In this document: positions 1 through 10,061 of the stretch, in pieces
How the letters are laid out: the number at the start of each line of letters is the position of its first letter
How positions within the stretch are numbered: the stretch's first letter is position 1
Assembly (NCBI GenBank): GCA_003194525.1
Contig: NBIV01000068.1
Span: 62,001 to 126,000 of the forward strand
Reading direction: 5' to 3'
DNA from: Gracilariopsis chorda
Taxonomy: Eukaryota; Rhodophyta; Florideophyceae; Gracilariales; Gracilariaceae
Length of the DNA stretch: 64,000 nucleotides
The notes under the pieces: model-generated
The model's input: only the letters and a program-made list of their open reading frames with translations
Told to the model about the DNA's origin: nothing
Database searches by the model: none
Program-made: the position numbers and the translations under genes

Positions 1-366
1 TTGGCCAAGCCCAACTATAACGTCTATGCCGACCTTGGCCTTGACCCCCAGTTTATGGTGAGGTTTCTCACCGTCCTGGATACAGGTGCAGGCCCCAACT
101 TTGTTGTGGAATCATTGTTACCCCCGCTTGTGCGGTTGCGTATCCGCTCTGACGCGGTCCCCGACATTTCGGATGCGAACAACAATCGGTTAAAAACGGT
201 GGGCACAGTGGACCTCGTCGTGAGACTTGGTATCTCTGTGGTGAAGTTGGACTTCATCGTTTGCCGTTCATTGGCAGCACCAGTCATACTGAGATGTGAC
301 TACTGCGACAGATTTGTCGACGCAATCAGGCCCCGCCTCAGGCGTGTAGAACTTGACGACGGATAG
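1..366 (+). CDS. Family A copy 1 protease region (window-edge partial)
   Basis: Retroviral-type aspartic protease part of the fossil pol. The segment LTVLDTGAGPNFVVE carries the DTGA active-site motif at about residues 27-30, and the C-terminal RCDYCDRFVDAI resembles the second conserved block of Ty3/gypsy proteases. It is cut by the window start. The element is a fossil and I make no claim about its activity. Confidence 0.8.
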   Translation: MAKPNYNVYADLGLDPQFMVRFLTVLDTGAGPNFVVESLLPPLVRLRIRSDAVPDISDANNNRLKTVGTVDLVVRLGISVVKLDFIVCRSLAAPVILRCDYCDRFVDAIRPRLRRVELDDG

Positions 367-751
367 TCGGTTCCGATTGTTCCCCGCCCACTAAAGCGGT
401 CCTCTCGGAAACAAGTTCCGCTCCCTGCTGCGCAGGAACCACCGCCCGCGTCCCGCGAGTCCACCAAGCTCCGCGTCGCTGCCTCAGTTTCTATACCGGC
501 TGAGTCCCAAGTCTGGGTGCAGGTAAATTCCCGTCAACACGGTCTTCGGGTTATACAACCCCTCGCCTCTTTGTACGAGAAATCCCAGCTGGCGCTGGCT
601 AATGGAATTGTCTCCATTTCCCCGGATGTCCCTTTCCGGATATTGGTTGCCAACCTTGGCAAACACCCCCAGTATCTGGTAAACCACCAAGTAATTGGGA
701 GTGTAACCCCCCATCCTATGGGAATGCTGCCAACAAAGATGACAGCCACCG

Positions 752-2545
752 ATGTACTCGGAGTTACCACCTCTTCTGAGGAGTTCGCCCCGCCGTCCGA
801 AGACGTCAAGTCTAAGGAGGTGGAGGAAACCGCTACTTCAGCGTCGAACATACCGAGTAAGTCGGAATTACGAACCACACCTGTTCCACAGGGCAACGAC
901 CGGATTGATCCGGAAAAAAGCACTTGAAGCGCTGGACTTCAGCCACGTGCCAGAGTCGCACCGCGACAAACTCCGTACTATGTTACGGGAATTCACCACA
1001 ATGTGGGATGGCTCGCTTGGCGAGATTAATGCAACGGAACACCGGATCGATTTAATCCCCGGTGCGCTACCGGTTGCACAACCCCCTTACAGGGCAGGTC
1101 CGAAAGCTCGGGAAGAGGAGCAGTCCCAAGTGGACAAGATGCTCCGCGCAGGTGTGATTGAGCCCGTTCAATCACCCTGGGCATCCCCAGTTGTACTGGC
1201 TTTGAAGGCCGACGGAACCTGGAAGTTCTGTGTCGACTACCGCCGGCTCAATGCCGTGACTGTTAGGGACACGTACCCCATCCCTCGTATGGACGAGTGC
1301 ATTGACTCACTTGGAGACGCCACCGTGTTCACGGCCCTTTATGCCAATTGGGGATATTGGCAAGTGCCTGTCAGACAGGAGGATCGCGACAAAACTGCAT
1401 TCACCTGGCATGCAGGAACGTACCGCTTCAAGCGGATGCCATTTGGGTTAACCAACGCCCCCGCCACCTTTCAGCTTGCAGTAGATATTCTACTCAACCG
1501 CTTTAAGTGGCGGAGCTGTCTGGTCTACCTTGATGATATTATCATCTTCTCCAACTCGTTGGACGACCATCTCACTCACGTCCGAGACGTGCTGACCGTA
1601 CTCCGCGATGCAGGAATTACCCTCAAGTTGAGGAAATGCGAGTTTTTCACAGACACTGTGAAGTATCTGGGTCACATTATCCGTCCTGGACGGTTAGCGA
1701 TCGAGAAAGCTCGAGTCAAATCCCTCGTTGAGGCGGAAGAGCCCCGTACTCAAACGGAACTGCGCTCCTTTTTGGGGCTGGTCAACCTCTATCGACGGTT
1801 TATCCCGAACTTTTCGGATACTGCGGCGCCCCTAAACGCGTTGTTGCGAAAGGGGAACCCCCCAAAACTGGGAACATTTACGCCCGAGCAATCGGAAGCT
1901 TTTAACTCCTTGAAGGAGGCTGTCACATCAGTACCAATCCTACATCTTCCAAAACTTGGGTTGCCATACTCCGTAGATACGGACTCGAGCGACTACCAAG
2001 TCGGGTGTGCTCTTTTTCAAACCACCCCCGAGGGGGAACGACATCCAATTGGTTATTGGTCGCGCTCGCTCAATGTTCATGAGCGGAACTACTCCGTATC
2101 GGAGAAAGAGTGCCTCGCCGTCATATGGGCGATGACCACTCTGCGCCCCTACCTTATGGGAGTTAACTTCACCGTGTACACGGATCATTCCTCACTGAGG
2201 TGCTTGATGAATATCTCCGACCCGTCGGGACGCCTCATGCGCTGGAGACTCCGCCTCGCGGAATATGACTTTCAAGTCATTTATAATAAGGGTGCGCAGA
2301 ACCTCCAGGCCGACGCTTTGTCGCGGTTACCCACAAGTGGGGAAGCACTCCCAACGGAGGATGATGAAGTCCCATGTTTCATGGCTAAAGACCGTGATGA
2401 TCCGGAATGTGCCGTCGAGGCTAGGCCAGAAAACTGGGACGAGGATGCTGATTTAGACGAACTACTCGCATCGCGAGATGAAACTGAGAACCCGTTACCA
2501 GGAAACTTTGTACCGGTATCACCGGAAGAAATGATCCGAGAATAA
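752..2545 (+). CDS. Family A copy 1 reverse transcriptase-RNase H region
   Basis: Ty3/gypsy RT followed by RNase H. Visible RT blocks in order: VIEPVQSPWASPVV, FCVDYRRLNAVT, RMPFGLTNAPATFQ and CLVYLDDIIIFS (the YLDD box), then YLGHIIRPG and SFLGLVNLYRRFI. RNase H follows with YSVDTDSSDYQVGCALF, a block around ERNYSVSEKECLAVIW, and FTVYTDHSSLRCL, ending with NLQADALSRLP. An acidic tail precedes the integrase. It reads as a normal-length gypsy RT-RH module. Only the family and parts are given, as this is a fossil. Confidence 0.88.
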   Translation: MYSELPPLLRSSPRRPKTSSLRRWRKPLLQRRTYRVSRNYEPHLFHRATTGLIRKKALEALDFSHVPESHRDKLRTMLREFTTMWDGSLGEINATEHRIDLIPGALPVAQPPYRAGPKAREEEQSQVDKMLRAGVIEPVQSPWASPVVLALKADGTWKFCVDYRRLNAVTVRDTYPIPRMDECIDSLGDATVFTALYANWGYWQVPVRQEDRDKTAFTWHAGTYRFKRMPFGLTNAPATFQLAVDILLNRFKWRSCLVYLDDIIIFSNSLDDHLTHVRDVLTVLRDAGITLKLRKCEFFTDTVKYLGHIIRPGRLAIEKARVKSLVEAEEPRTQTELRSFLGLVNLYRRFIPNFSDTAAPLNALLRKGNPPKLGTFTPEQSEAFNSLKEAVTSVPILHLPKLGLPYSVDTDSSDYQVGCALFQTTPEGERHPIGYWSRSLNVHERNYSVSEKECLAVIWAMTTLRPYLMGVNFTVYTDHSSLRCLMNISDPSGRLMRWRLRLAEYDFQVIYNKGAQNLQADALSRLPTSGEALPTEDDEVPCFMAKDRDDPECAVEARPENWDEDADLDELLASRDETENPLPGNFVPVSPEEMIRE

Positions 2546-2641
2546 TTCGGCGACCCATTCTGTACGAGGATTCGTGCCCGTATCAACGGTGGTGAAGATC
2601 TCCCTTTCGGGGTAAACGACAAAGGCTACCTCCTAAGGAAG

Positions 2642-3800
2642 GTGGAAGCCCACCCACAGATTTTGGTACCTCATTCCCTGCAGTCGCGGGTGTTACATCT
2701 ATCACACTACGCCCCCATTGGAGGTCACCCAGGTGGGAGGAAACTCTACCTAACCCTGCGAAGGGATTTCTATTCGCCCGCCATGGCGGTAGACTGCTAC
2801 GCAACCGTGCGGTTTTGTAGCGAATGCGCGAAGAATCGCGTCAAGCTCCGCAAAAATGCGAAGAATCGCGTCAAGCTCCGCAAAAATGCGAAGAATCGCG
2901 TCAAGCTCCGCAAAAATGCGAAGAAGATGAAACTATTCCCCGCAAGGGCGCCACTCGAGTTTATCGCAATTGATCTTCTCGGACCACTACTCACCACGAA
3001 ACGTGGAAACAAGTTTCTACTTGTCATTACCGACCGCTTTTCTAAGCTGGTACGGACTGTCCCCTTCGGAGGATAACCGCTCTCACGGAGGCCAGGCTCT
3101 GGTGACGCACTGGAATTTTGTCTACGGTCCCCCTGTGGAGGTGCTCTCCGATAACGGGAAACAGTTCGCGAGCAAGTTCTTCCAGGATGTTTGTCGCATC
3201 CTGGATGTCAAGAACTTGTTCACGACTACCTACCACCCCCAGTGTAATGGGCAAGTTGAACGGTTTAACCGGACGTTACTCCCGGCGTTACGTTCCTACG
3301 TCGCTGACCACCCAACGAATTGGGATCTCTACGCTGATGCGGTAACCTACGCGTACAATACGCAGGTACACCGGACTACCGTAGTTTCGCCATTCGAGTT
3401 GGTTCTATCTAGAACACCCCCGCCTGTGGTGCTGGAACCCCAAGCTACCTTGGACAATTTCCCATCTGTGGGTATCTATCGGCAGCAATGGAAGCAATGG
3501 CTTTCCAAGCTGGTCCCCGCTGCGCGGAAGTCTATGGCACAGGCCCAAGCCGCTTACAAGCGGGATTTTGATGCTCGCTTGCGAGGGAAACCGTCCCCGA
3601 TTCGGGCGAATAACTACATCTTCATCAGGAAGGAGTACTACAACCCGGAACGGGAGAAGCGCCATAAACTCTCGCCTGTGGCGGATGGACCATTCAAGGT
3701 CATCTCTGTGAACACCGACACTGTCATGGTAGAGATGGGCGACACGCACGAACGGATTTCCCGTGATCGTGTTGTCCTTGCCCCTCCTCCCTCGTCAGAG
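2642..3800 (+). pseudogene. Family A copy 1 integrase region
   Basis: Integrase part of the fossil pol. It has an N-terminal HHCC zinc-binding domain (GGHPGGRKLYLTLRRDF and FCSEC), then a triplicated ten-residue basic repeat (2828-2917), then the catalytic core with IAIDLLGP, EVLSDNGKQF and HPQCNGQVERFNRTL. A GPY/F-type C-terminal module (KLSPVADGPFKVI) follows. A chromodomain lies about 1.3 kb downstream after a Pro/Ser-rich linker. Confidence 0.85.
2828..2926 (+). repeat. 30-bp tandem triplet inside integrase, copy 1
   Basis: Three exact 30-bp units (2828-2857, 2858-2887, 2888-2917) plus a 9-base partial unit. Each encodes the basic decapeptide NRVKLRKNAK (phase shifted), placed between the zinc finger and the catalytic core. 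The same triplet recurs in copies 2 and 3. Confidence 0.95.
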
Positions 3801-5070
3801 GTAGTCCTGGATCCAGGCAACCGCGTTTCTACGGACTCTGCAACACCGGAATCATCCGGGAGTAATAGGCATACGGTACTACCACACCCCAGCCGGGGAC
3901 TCTCAGAACTACCGACCCTGTCGGACTCACCGGCTCCGCAGGGTAATTCGGGCCTCTCAGTGCCCACCCCTACCACGCCCGCCCTACTGGCGCGAATTTA
4001 TACCCGCCAGGCGGGGAATGATATCCCTTATCCCGCCGCTCCGTCTAAGGAGGGGGAGGAGAACATTCGTATTCGAGGAACGATATCGCCGTCGCAACGG
4101 GAAACACACCGTAACATACGGAACACTGACCGTGGAGCACGGATTATGTCACACGACACTAATCCACCGTTCTCGGGCAGTGCTGCGCAACAAGAACCAG
4201 ACGCGCAGGCCCTGCAAAAGCGACAATTATAACGTGCTACACGGGAGTTTGAAGCACAACTACCGCACACCCCTGTCAGGGAAAAAGGCAGCCAAGCCGC
4301 AGTCGAAACTTCAGGCCCTGGCAGACAAGCGCCGGAAACGCCTCCCCTCCTCGACGGAATCGAAGCCCCCGCTCTGGGGAATAATTTGCGCCAACTTCCG
4401 CAACGCTCCGGCGAAGAACCGAGGAACTCGGGAAAAAACGCGCGCCATCGCACGCTCCAAACCGGTCGTACCGGACGCTGCCCCTCCTCATGGAGACGGT
4501 GCACCGCGCTTAGCGGCAATTCCCCTGAAAAGGGTGTCATCGGCACCTGCCCGGCACCCCCCAAAGGGGAATCTTTACCAAAATACCGGTGTACCAGAGT
4601 TAGCCCCAGGCAACCCGTCAGTAGCCGGGGACACCACGGCGTCGCCGGAACGTATGGTGCAGAGCGCTCCTGCGCCTGGCAGGGAGGCGGAACGCTTACC
4701 AATCACCGTGTCGCACGGGACCCCGCAGGGGATGTCGCAAATGCCGTTCCCGCATACGCGGCAAAGACCCCGCAAGCTCGCGGTTCGCGAAGAAGACCGC
4801 ACTCGCGGATTTCAAGTCCCCTGCTGACTGGCGGTTCGCCCGGCCTACCGTGATGACGGGAACAACGACGCCCCTCTGGGGAATAACTTGGCTGTAAAAA
4901 CCATGACGCCAAACACCCTCTTGAGGGATATCCTCCCGCACGAGCAGCGGTCGCTACGACAGCGCACGGCAACGCCGGAGTTATCGCCGAACACCCTGCT
5001 AAGGGACATTATGCCGCACCGCGGGCAACCATCACAAGGGAATACAACCACCACCTGGCACGGCCGGCAG

Positions 5071-5284
5071 GGTCTACAAACGCGAGTTCGTAGTAAACCG
5101 GCTTGTCGGACACGCCTGGGACCAGGATGGTATTCTACAATACCGCGTCCACTGGTACAAGTACGACCCCAGTGGGGATACGTGGGAGCCAATTGAACAC
5201 CTCCCACGATCGCAGGTCGTGCGATACCACCTTCAAACGGGAACTGCAGCCCCAGCCACGCTGGTTAATGCCCAAGTCTGGTAA
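5071..5284 (+). other. Family A copy 1 chromodomain
   Basis: C-terminal chromodomain of the fossil integrase. FVVNRLVGHAWDQDGILQY is followed by VHWYKYDPSGDTWEPIEHL, the classic pattern of three beta strands plus W-E-P and a C-terminal helix (LPRSQVVRYH). Chromodomains direct chromovirus integration to marked chromatin in characterised families. Its distance from the integrase core is unusually large. Confidence 0.8.
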
Positions 5285-5416
5285 CGTCGCCGCACGAGCG
5301 GAGGGCAGTAAGAAAGGATAGCAAGGGAAAGTCCGTCCAAGACGGGGAATTCTAATTGGAAATCACCGTCCGAGACGGGAAAGTTTACCTAGCGGAGCAG
5401 TAAGCTCCATACTACA

Positions 5417-5983
5417 CTACACTAACTGGCATAGCCAGGGAAGGAACACCAGGAAATTGGACAAAAGTGGCTCACTCTTCGCCGTTGCCCGGGGCTTTAC
5501 CATCCTCAAGGCAGTAAGCCAACTCGTCCGCCATGGCAGTGACATCCCCCGGAAGGATGTCTGAGCCATCCGCATAAGCGGTGACCAATCCTCATTGAGG
5601 ACAGCGACCGGGTGAAACCACTGGGCAGGGCGCAGGCGTGACGCGTGATTCCCATTCATTGGGTTGAGCCCCACCAGGGTGTTGAAGGTTGGCCGGTTGA
5701 ACGCCGGAGCGGTTCCGGAGGATCCCACCGAAGGTGGTAGTGCGAAGGGATGGTCGGCTGCAGCAGCCACATTCCCGGTTGTACCGGATGTTGATCGCCC
5801 TGAGGCAGGGGAACTGACCGGAAACCGGTGGTGTATCGCCCGAGAGGCCTCGGAGGTTGGATGTTGTTGTTGATGTTGTTGTCGTTGTTCATTTCTCCCT
5901 TTTTGAGGGTGGCTGTTGTTGTTGTTTGTGCGCTCGATGACTCTGGTGCAGAGGGATTTACCGGAGAACCGGAGACAGAGCAC
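5417..5983 (-). CDS. Antisense ORF of family A, copy 1 (188 aa)
   Basis: Open frame on the strand opposite to gag-pol, between the chromodomain and the 3' LTR. It is rich in Asn and Gln near the N-terminus (RTNNNNS, RQQHQQQH), then Pro/Gly/Ser-rich, with a central segment NRPTFNTLVGLNPMNG. I recognise no domain. Antisense ORFs at this place are known in some plant Ty3/gypsy lineages, and family B in this window has one too (63051-63959). It could be a genuine accessory gene or chance. Confidence 0.45.
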   Translation of the reverse strand: MLCLRFSGKSLCTRVIERTNNNNSHPQKGRNEQRQQHQQQHPTSEASRAIHHRFPVSSPASGRSTSGTTGNVAAAADHPFALPPSVGSSGTAPAFNRPTFNTLVGLNPMNGNHASRLRPAQWFHPVAVLNEDWSPLMRMAQTSFRGMSLPWRTSWLTALRMVKPRATAKSEPLLSNFLVFLPWLCQLV

Positions 5984-6044
5984 GCACTTTTATCACCTAT
6001 TTTCGTCTGGGAATCCTCCGCGTCCGAGGTCGTTTTCCCGTCTT

Positions 6045-6056
6045 AGAGGGGGGATA
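6045..6056 (+). promoter_or_regulatory. Polypurine tract, copy 1
   Basis: AGAGGGGGGATA lies immediately upstream of the LTR start. This is the expected plus-strand primer site. Confidence 0.75.
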
Positions 6057-6880
6057 TGAAGTGCAACGCCCTCAGGGAGGGATTCTTGGTACTTGAACGC
6101 TTTCCCGTTATTATCGGTTGTGTAGTGTGTATACGAACTACGCCCCACTATGGTGGATACGGACACGTGGGACACGGCTTTGGGTCGATTGGCGGTTGGC
6201 CACAGTAGTGGATGTTGCCACGAAATGTGGAGTGTTTTAGTTGATTTTATTTATTACTTTCACACCCATTTCTGGGAAGCTAGTACTTAGTGCAACGGCG
6301 CACTGCCGTCGCAACAGTAAACCTTCCCCAACAAGGGACCTCAACCTGGGGAATTGGCTCTAGTTGTTGCCGCCTGCGCGCGTACTCTACTCCTCCTTGG
6401 AGGGAAACGCCGTAAACCACGTGACATCTAACCCCTTGCACATCTAAAGAAGCCCATCCTTGGGAGTACAATTGTTCCAATCATATTGGTGTTTCGCCCT
6501 GTAAAGGGATATTGTTACCGGCATCGCCGTATCTGTTCGTCGCTCTCGCGACTCACTTCGTCCTCTCTTCCTCCTCTTCGCCCTTTCTTTTCCCCCTTTT
6601 TAGGGTAGCACCTCCCGCTATCCGCGGCCCTCGTGTGCGCATCCGCTCACACACCCCCACTTACATGGAAACATACCTCTACTGAGGATCACACCCCGCT
6701 CACGCGGATACCGATTCTTCGCCTTCACCTCCCTGCCCGAGTCGCGACAGGTGTCCCTGGTCTTACAAACCGGCTTCGCCGTGACACCTCTGGGAGGGCT
6801 CTACCCAACTGGGTTCACCTCGTGAGAGGAAGATCCCGAACGTCTTTCGGTGTTCTTCCCCTTTGGGGCATTGCACCACA
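6057..6880 (+). repeat. LTR of family A (between copies 1 and 2)
   Basis: 824-bp LTR beginning TGAAGTGCAA and ending TTGCACCACA, so its ends are inverted repeats of the TG...CA kind. It is preceded by a polypurine tract and followed, after three bases, by a primer-binding site. It therefore serves as the 3' LTR of copy 1 and the 5' LTR of copy 2 at once. Promoter and polyadenylation signals should lie here, but I could not single out a convincing TATA box. Confidence 0.9.
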
Positions 6881-6883
6881 AAG

Positions 6884-6904
6884 TGGTCTCCCGACCTAGA
6901 ATCG
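6884..6904 (+). promoter_or_regulatory. Primer-binding site, copy 2 (tRNA-Tyr type)
   Basis: Three bases after the LTR a stretch starting TGGTCTCCCGACC would pair over 21 bases with the 3' end of a tRNA. The implied tRNA has conserved C56, A58 and C61, discriminator A73 and a C1-G72 first pair. C1-G72 with A73 is the signature of eukaryotic tRNA-Tyr, and the last ten bases equal those of yeast tRNA-Tyr as I recall it. The assignment to Tyr is inference. Confidence 0.75.
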
Positions 6905-6984
6905 GTTTTTGTTTCCCTCTTACGAGGTTTGTTTTTATTTACCGGAAGTTCCGTGATCGTTTCCCGTCGTAACGGTATTTTCTC

Positions 6985-9158
6985 ATGTCGAGAAATCCCT
7001 CCGATGCGGAGCCAGTGGTTACGCGTAGTCGCTCTCGCAACAACGCGGACACTTCCGAAGTTTGGTTCGTACCCCGTATCCCTATACGGACAAGTTCCAG
7101 CCGTGCTGGCGCCGCTTCACTGCGGAATGATACCCCCGACCGGGAACCCCGGAACCTCCTTTTGCCCTCGTTATCACCCCCGCAGGGGAATGCAGCATCG
7201 ACCCCGGCTGTTGCCGCAGTGCCCCAGGCACCCCGGCCTGCTCCCGCTGTCACGGCTTCAAGCCCCCGTGGAACGGGCGATAACAACCCCCAGGGGACTT
7301 CCCTGGAATCCCAGGTCCGCGCTCTGTGGACCGCCCATGACACCCTTGTAGGGGAACTAAAATCCCTCCAAGAGGTGGTCTTGGCAACCCCCGTAAAGGA
7401 GGTCGCCGAGGAACTCCGTATTTTACGGTCTGACGTCAACTCCGTGTTGGAGAGTTTGGGACAACCTGCCACCTTCATCGAAGGAGTTGAAGCCCGATTT
7501 GATCGGATTGTTGCCCGCCTGGAGACGCTGGAGCAGTTCGTCCTCATTTACAAACCATCCCCCGATGATCCGGTAAACGAGGCATCGCACAACGACCAGC
7601 TATCTGGGAAGAAGAAACGCCGTCATCGACGGAAACACCACCGAAAATATTCGGACTCCGATTCTTCGACATCGTCGGACTCATCCGAAACCATTCGGTT
7701 AGCTCGAGCTCCTCGGACTCCGATTCGGAGAACGAGAAGCGAGGCTACTCCTCCCACTCGAGGCGGTCATCGGCCACTGAAGGTGTGGTCCGAACCCGCC
7801 AGAGGGGAGAAGACACCCCGGTCTCCGGGAGTTGAAGCCGAAAATCCCAGATTACCGGAAGTTATTATCATACCGGTACTACCGGCTCGAAGACTCGTCA
7901 CTTGGACTACGCCCCGTGGTACGGGAAAGGTGCGAGAATGCATTAAGCGAATGCAGCTCTCGCTCCGCAACCAGTATTTTACTGGAGAGGACCCAGTCCT
8001 AGTACTGGATTTCGTATCCCGCTTTGTAGCGGAGGCCGATATCCTCGGTATGAAAGAGGGACAAGCCTATTTGGCTTTACCGTATTTCTTACGGGGAGTG
8101 GCGGAGGACCAATACACCTCTGTCAGAGGATCTTCTCGCGCCTCCGAGGGAGGAGTTACTTGCTGGCCGGAGGCTGTGCAGTATCTTCTGCGCTCCTACG
8201 CCACAAACCCCGCTATGCAGCAGGCTATCCTCGCTTTGCGAGATACACGCCAGCGTGCTGGAGAGACCGAGACCGATTACTCGGTGCGCCTTAACAAGGC
8301 TTTCCACAGATGTGGTAACGTATACCCCGCTGGGGAGCGCAGTACCATGTTCATCGATGGTCTTGACCCGGAAATCCGGAGTTTAGTTACCCGTTATCGG
8401 GAGGACAAGCGGAGGATTACCTATCTCAAGCTGGTCCAACACGCCCAAGCGGAAGGGGATGCAATCCGTGCAAGAACTCCGAACAATCGGTCTAAATACG
8501 CCAAGGCGTTGTTGCTGGAAAGCGAAGCTTCCTCTCTCCCGCTCACCGTGGATGGGAACCCTGGACAGGGATTTGATACCGTGCATTCAGCGCAGGGGGA
8601 TGGTGTGTCGATACCCACCAGTGAGGTACGTCAACGACGGAGATGACCCATGATACGGGAGCAGAAGATCCCGTTCTATACGGTGGTAACAGTCGGGTTC
8701 AACCCCAACGACTCCCGTTTTCAAAACGGTCAATCCGTTATCAACGGCCTGGATGGACTGACACCCGCCCTGCGGTTCGCTTCTCCGATACTCGGAATAA
8801 TAATTCGCGTGTCGCGGTATTGGCTCTCATTTGCCACCTGTGCTATGCCCATGGCCATACCTCCCCTCAGTGTATTTGTTCACTGAAGGATATGGCCAAG
8901 GTGGTGGCAAATTATGAGGCCCTCACTCCAGAGGAGAAACGTTCCGTCCCGACGGCTTCCTACCTCCGTGCTAAAACGGACTTTTCCCATGCCTACCACA
9001 GACCCCGCGTGCGCGACAAGCTTCATACACCCCGATTCGGGAGATCACGCAACCATCCGTTGCAACCCCCGCTTATGCGGATAGAAACCCCCGTCAACGG
9101 GATGAAACACTCGTTGTCCAGGATACCAACCCACCGCCGAAGGCAAAAAACTAACTGA
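6985..9158 (+). pseudogene. Family A copy 2 gag region
   Basis: Gag of the fossil, starting about 80 bp after the PBS at an ATG (MSRNPSDAEPVVTRSRSRNN). Order: Ser/Pro/Arg-rich N-terminus, a predicted amphipathic segment (TLVGELKSLQEVV), a basic and Ser-rich stretch (KKKRRHRRKHHRKYSDSDSS), and a capsid-like alpha-helical block (YFTGEDPVLVLDFVSRFVAE and ETDYSVRLNKAFHRCG). A CCHC zinc knuckle lies at 8832-8873. Typical size for a gypsy gag. Confidence 0.8.
8832..8873 (+). other. CCHC zinc knuckle of gag, copy 2
   Basis: CHLCYAHGHTSPQC fits CX2CX4HX4C exactly. This is the nucleocapsid RNA-binding knuckle of retrotransposon gag. Confidence 0.85.
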
Positions 9159-9348
9159 AGGAGTCTCCTCTTTGGGAGAGGCGTCTTCAAGAACGAGGCT
9201 GTTGGCGCACGAGGCGTCCCCGCCTCGCTCCCCGGTGAAAGTCCTCTCGAGGAAAGACACCGCTTACGCGCACTCTGCGCACCTCGGTGTGCTGCGTCGC
9301 CCGTGGTTACGGAGTAAAAATCCCCGGAGTCCCGGTAGAGTCTTGGTC

Positions 9349-9713
9349 TTGGCCAAGCCCAACTATAACGTCTATGCCGACCTTGGCCTTGACCCCCAGT
9401 TTATGGTGAGGTTTCTCACCGTCCTGGATACAGGTGCAGGCCCCAACTTTGTTGTGGAATCATTGTTACCCCGCTTGTGCGGTTGCGTATCCGCTCTGAC
9501 GCGGTCCCCGACATTTCGGATGCGAACAACAATCGGTTAAAAACGGTGGGCACAGTGGACCTCGTCGTGAGACTTGGTATCTCTGTGGTGAAGTTGGACT
9601 TCATCGTTTGCCGTTCATTGGCAGCACCAGTCATACTGAGATGTGACTACTGCGACAGATTTGTCGACGCAATCAGGCCCCGCCTCAGGCGTGTAGAACT
9701 TGACGACGGATAG
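9349..9713 (+). pseudogene. Family A copy 2 protease region
   Basis: Same aspartic protease part as in copy 1, with LDTGAGPNFVVE as the active-site block. It is part of the fossil pol and lies between gag and RT. Confidence 0.78.
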
Positions 9714-10061
9714 TCGGTTCCGATTGTTCCCCGCCCACTAAAGCGGTCCTCTCGGAAACAAGTTCCGCTCCCTGCTGCGCAGGAACCACGCCCGCGTCCC
9801 GCGAGTCCACCAAGCTCCGCGTCGCTGCCTCAGTTTCTATACCGGCTGAGTCCCAAGTCTGGGTGCAGGTAAATTCCCGTCAACACGGTCTTCGGTTATA
9901 CAACCCCTCGCCTCTTTGTACGAGAAATCCCAGCTGGCGCTGGCTAATGGAATTGTCTCCATTTCCCCGGATGTCCCTTTCCGGATATTGGTTGCCAACC
10001 TTGGCAAACACCCCAGTATCTGGTAAACCACCAAGTAATTGGGAGTGTAACCCCCCATCCT

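Larger units (their letters stand above)
1..6880 (+). mobile_element. Chromovirus family A, copy 1 (5' part outside window)
   Basis: Ty3/gypsy chromovirus fossil entering the window inside its protease region and ending with the LTR at 6057-6880, which it shares with copy 2. Parts visible in order are protease, reverse transcriptase, RNase H, integrase, a long low-complexity linker, a chromodomain, an antisense ORF, a polypurine tract and the LTR. Its sequence is nearly identical to copy 2, so the two are very young relative to each other. It is interrupted several times. The order PR-RT-RH-IN-chromodomain is diagnostic of chromoviruses (Metaviridae). Confidence 0.9.

Noticed and set aside
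24-287. Minus-strand ORF opposite the protease, and its twins in copies 2 and 3
   Set aside because: A mirror of the pol frame. It recurs only because the copies are near-identical and has no domain.
2828-2926. Short exact repeats that could be taken for a CRISPR array
   Set aside because: The units are directly adjacent without spacers, lie in frame inside an integrase and recur in all copies of a eukaryotic retrotransposon.
4018-4827. 269-codon plus-strand ORF in the linker and the 224-codon ORF opposite to it (twins at 13357 and 13367)
   Set aside because: Both fall in the GC-rich, hairpin-dense linker of family A, where several frames stay open at once. No independent gene is needed to explain them.
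6939-7547. 202-codon minus-strand ORF opposite gag
   Set aside because: Overlaps the conserved gag start and N-terminus. Composition mirrors the sense frame and it has no domain.
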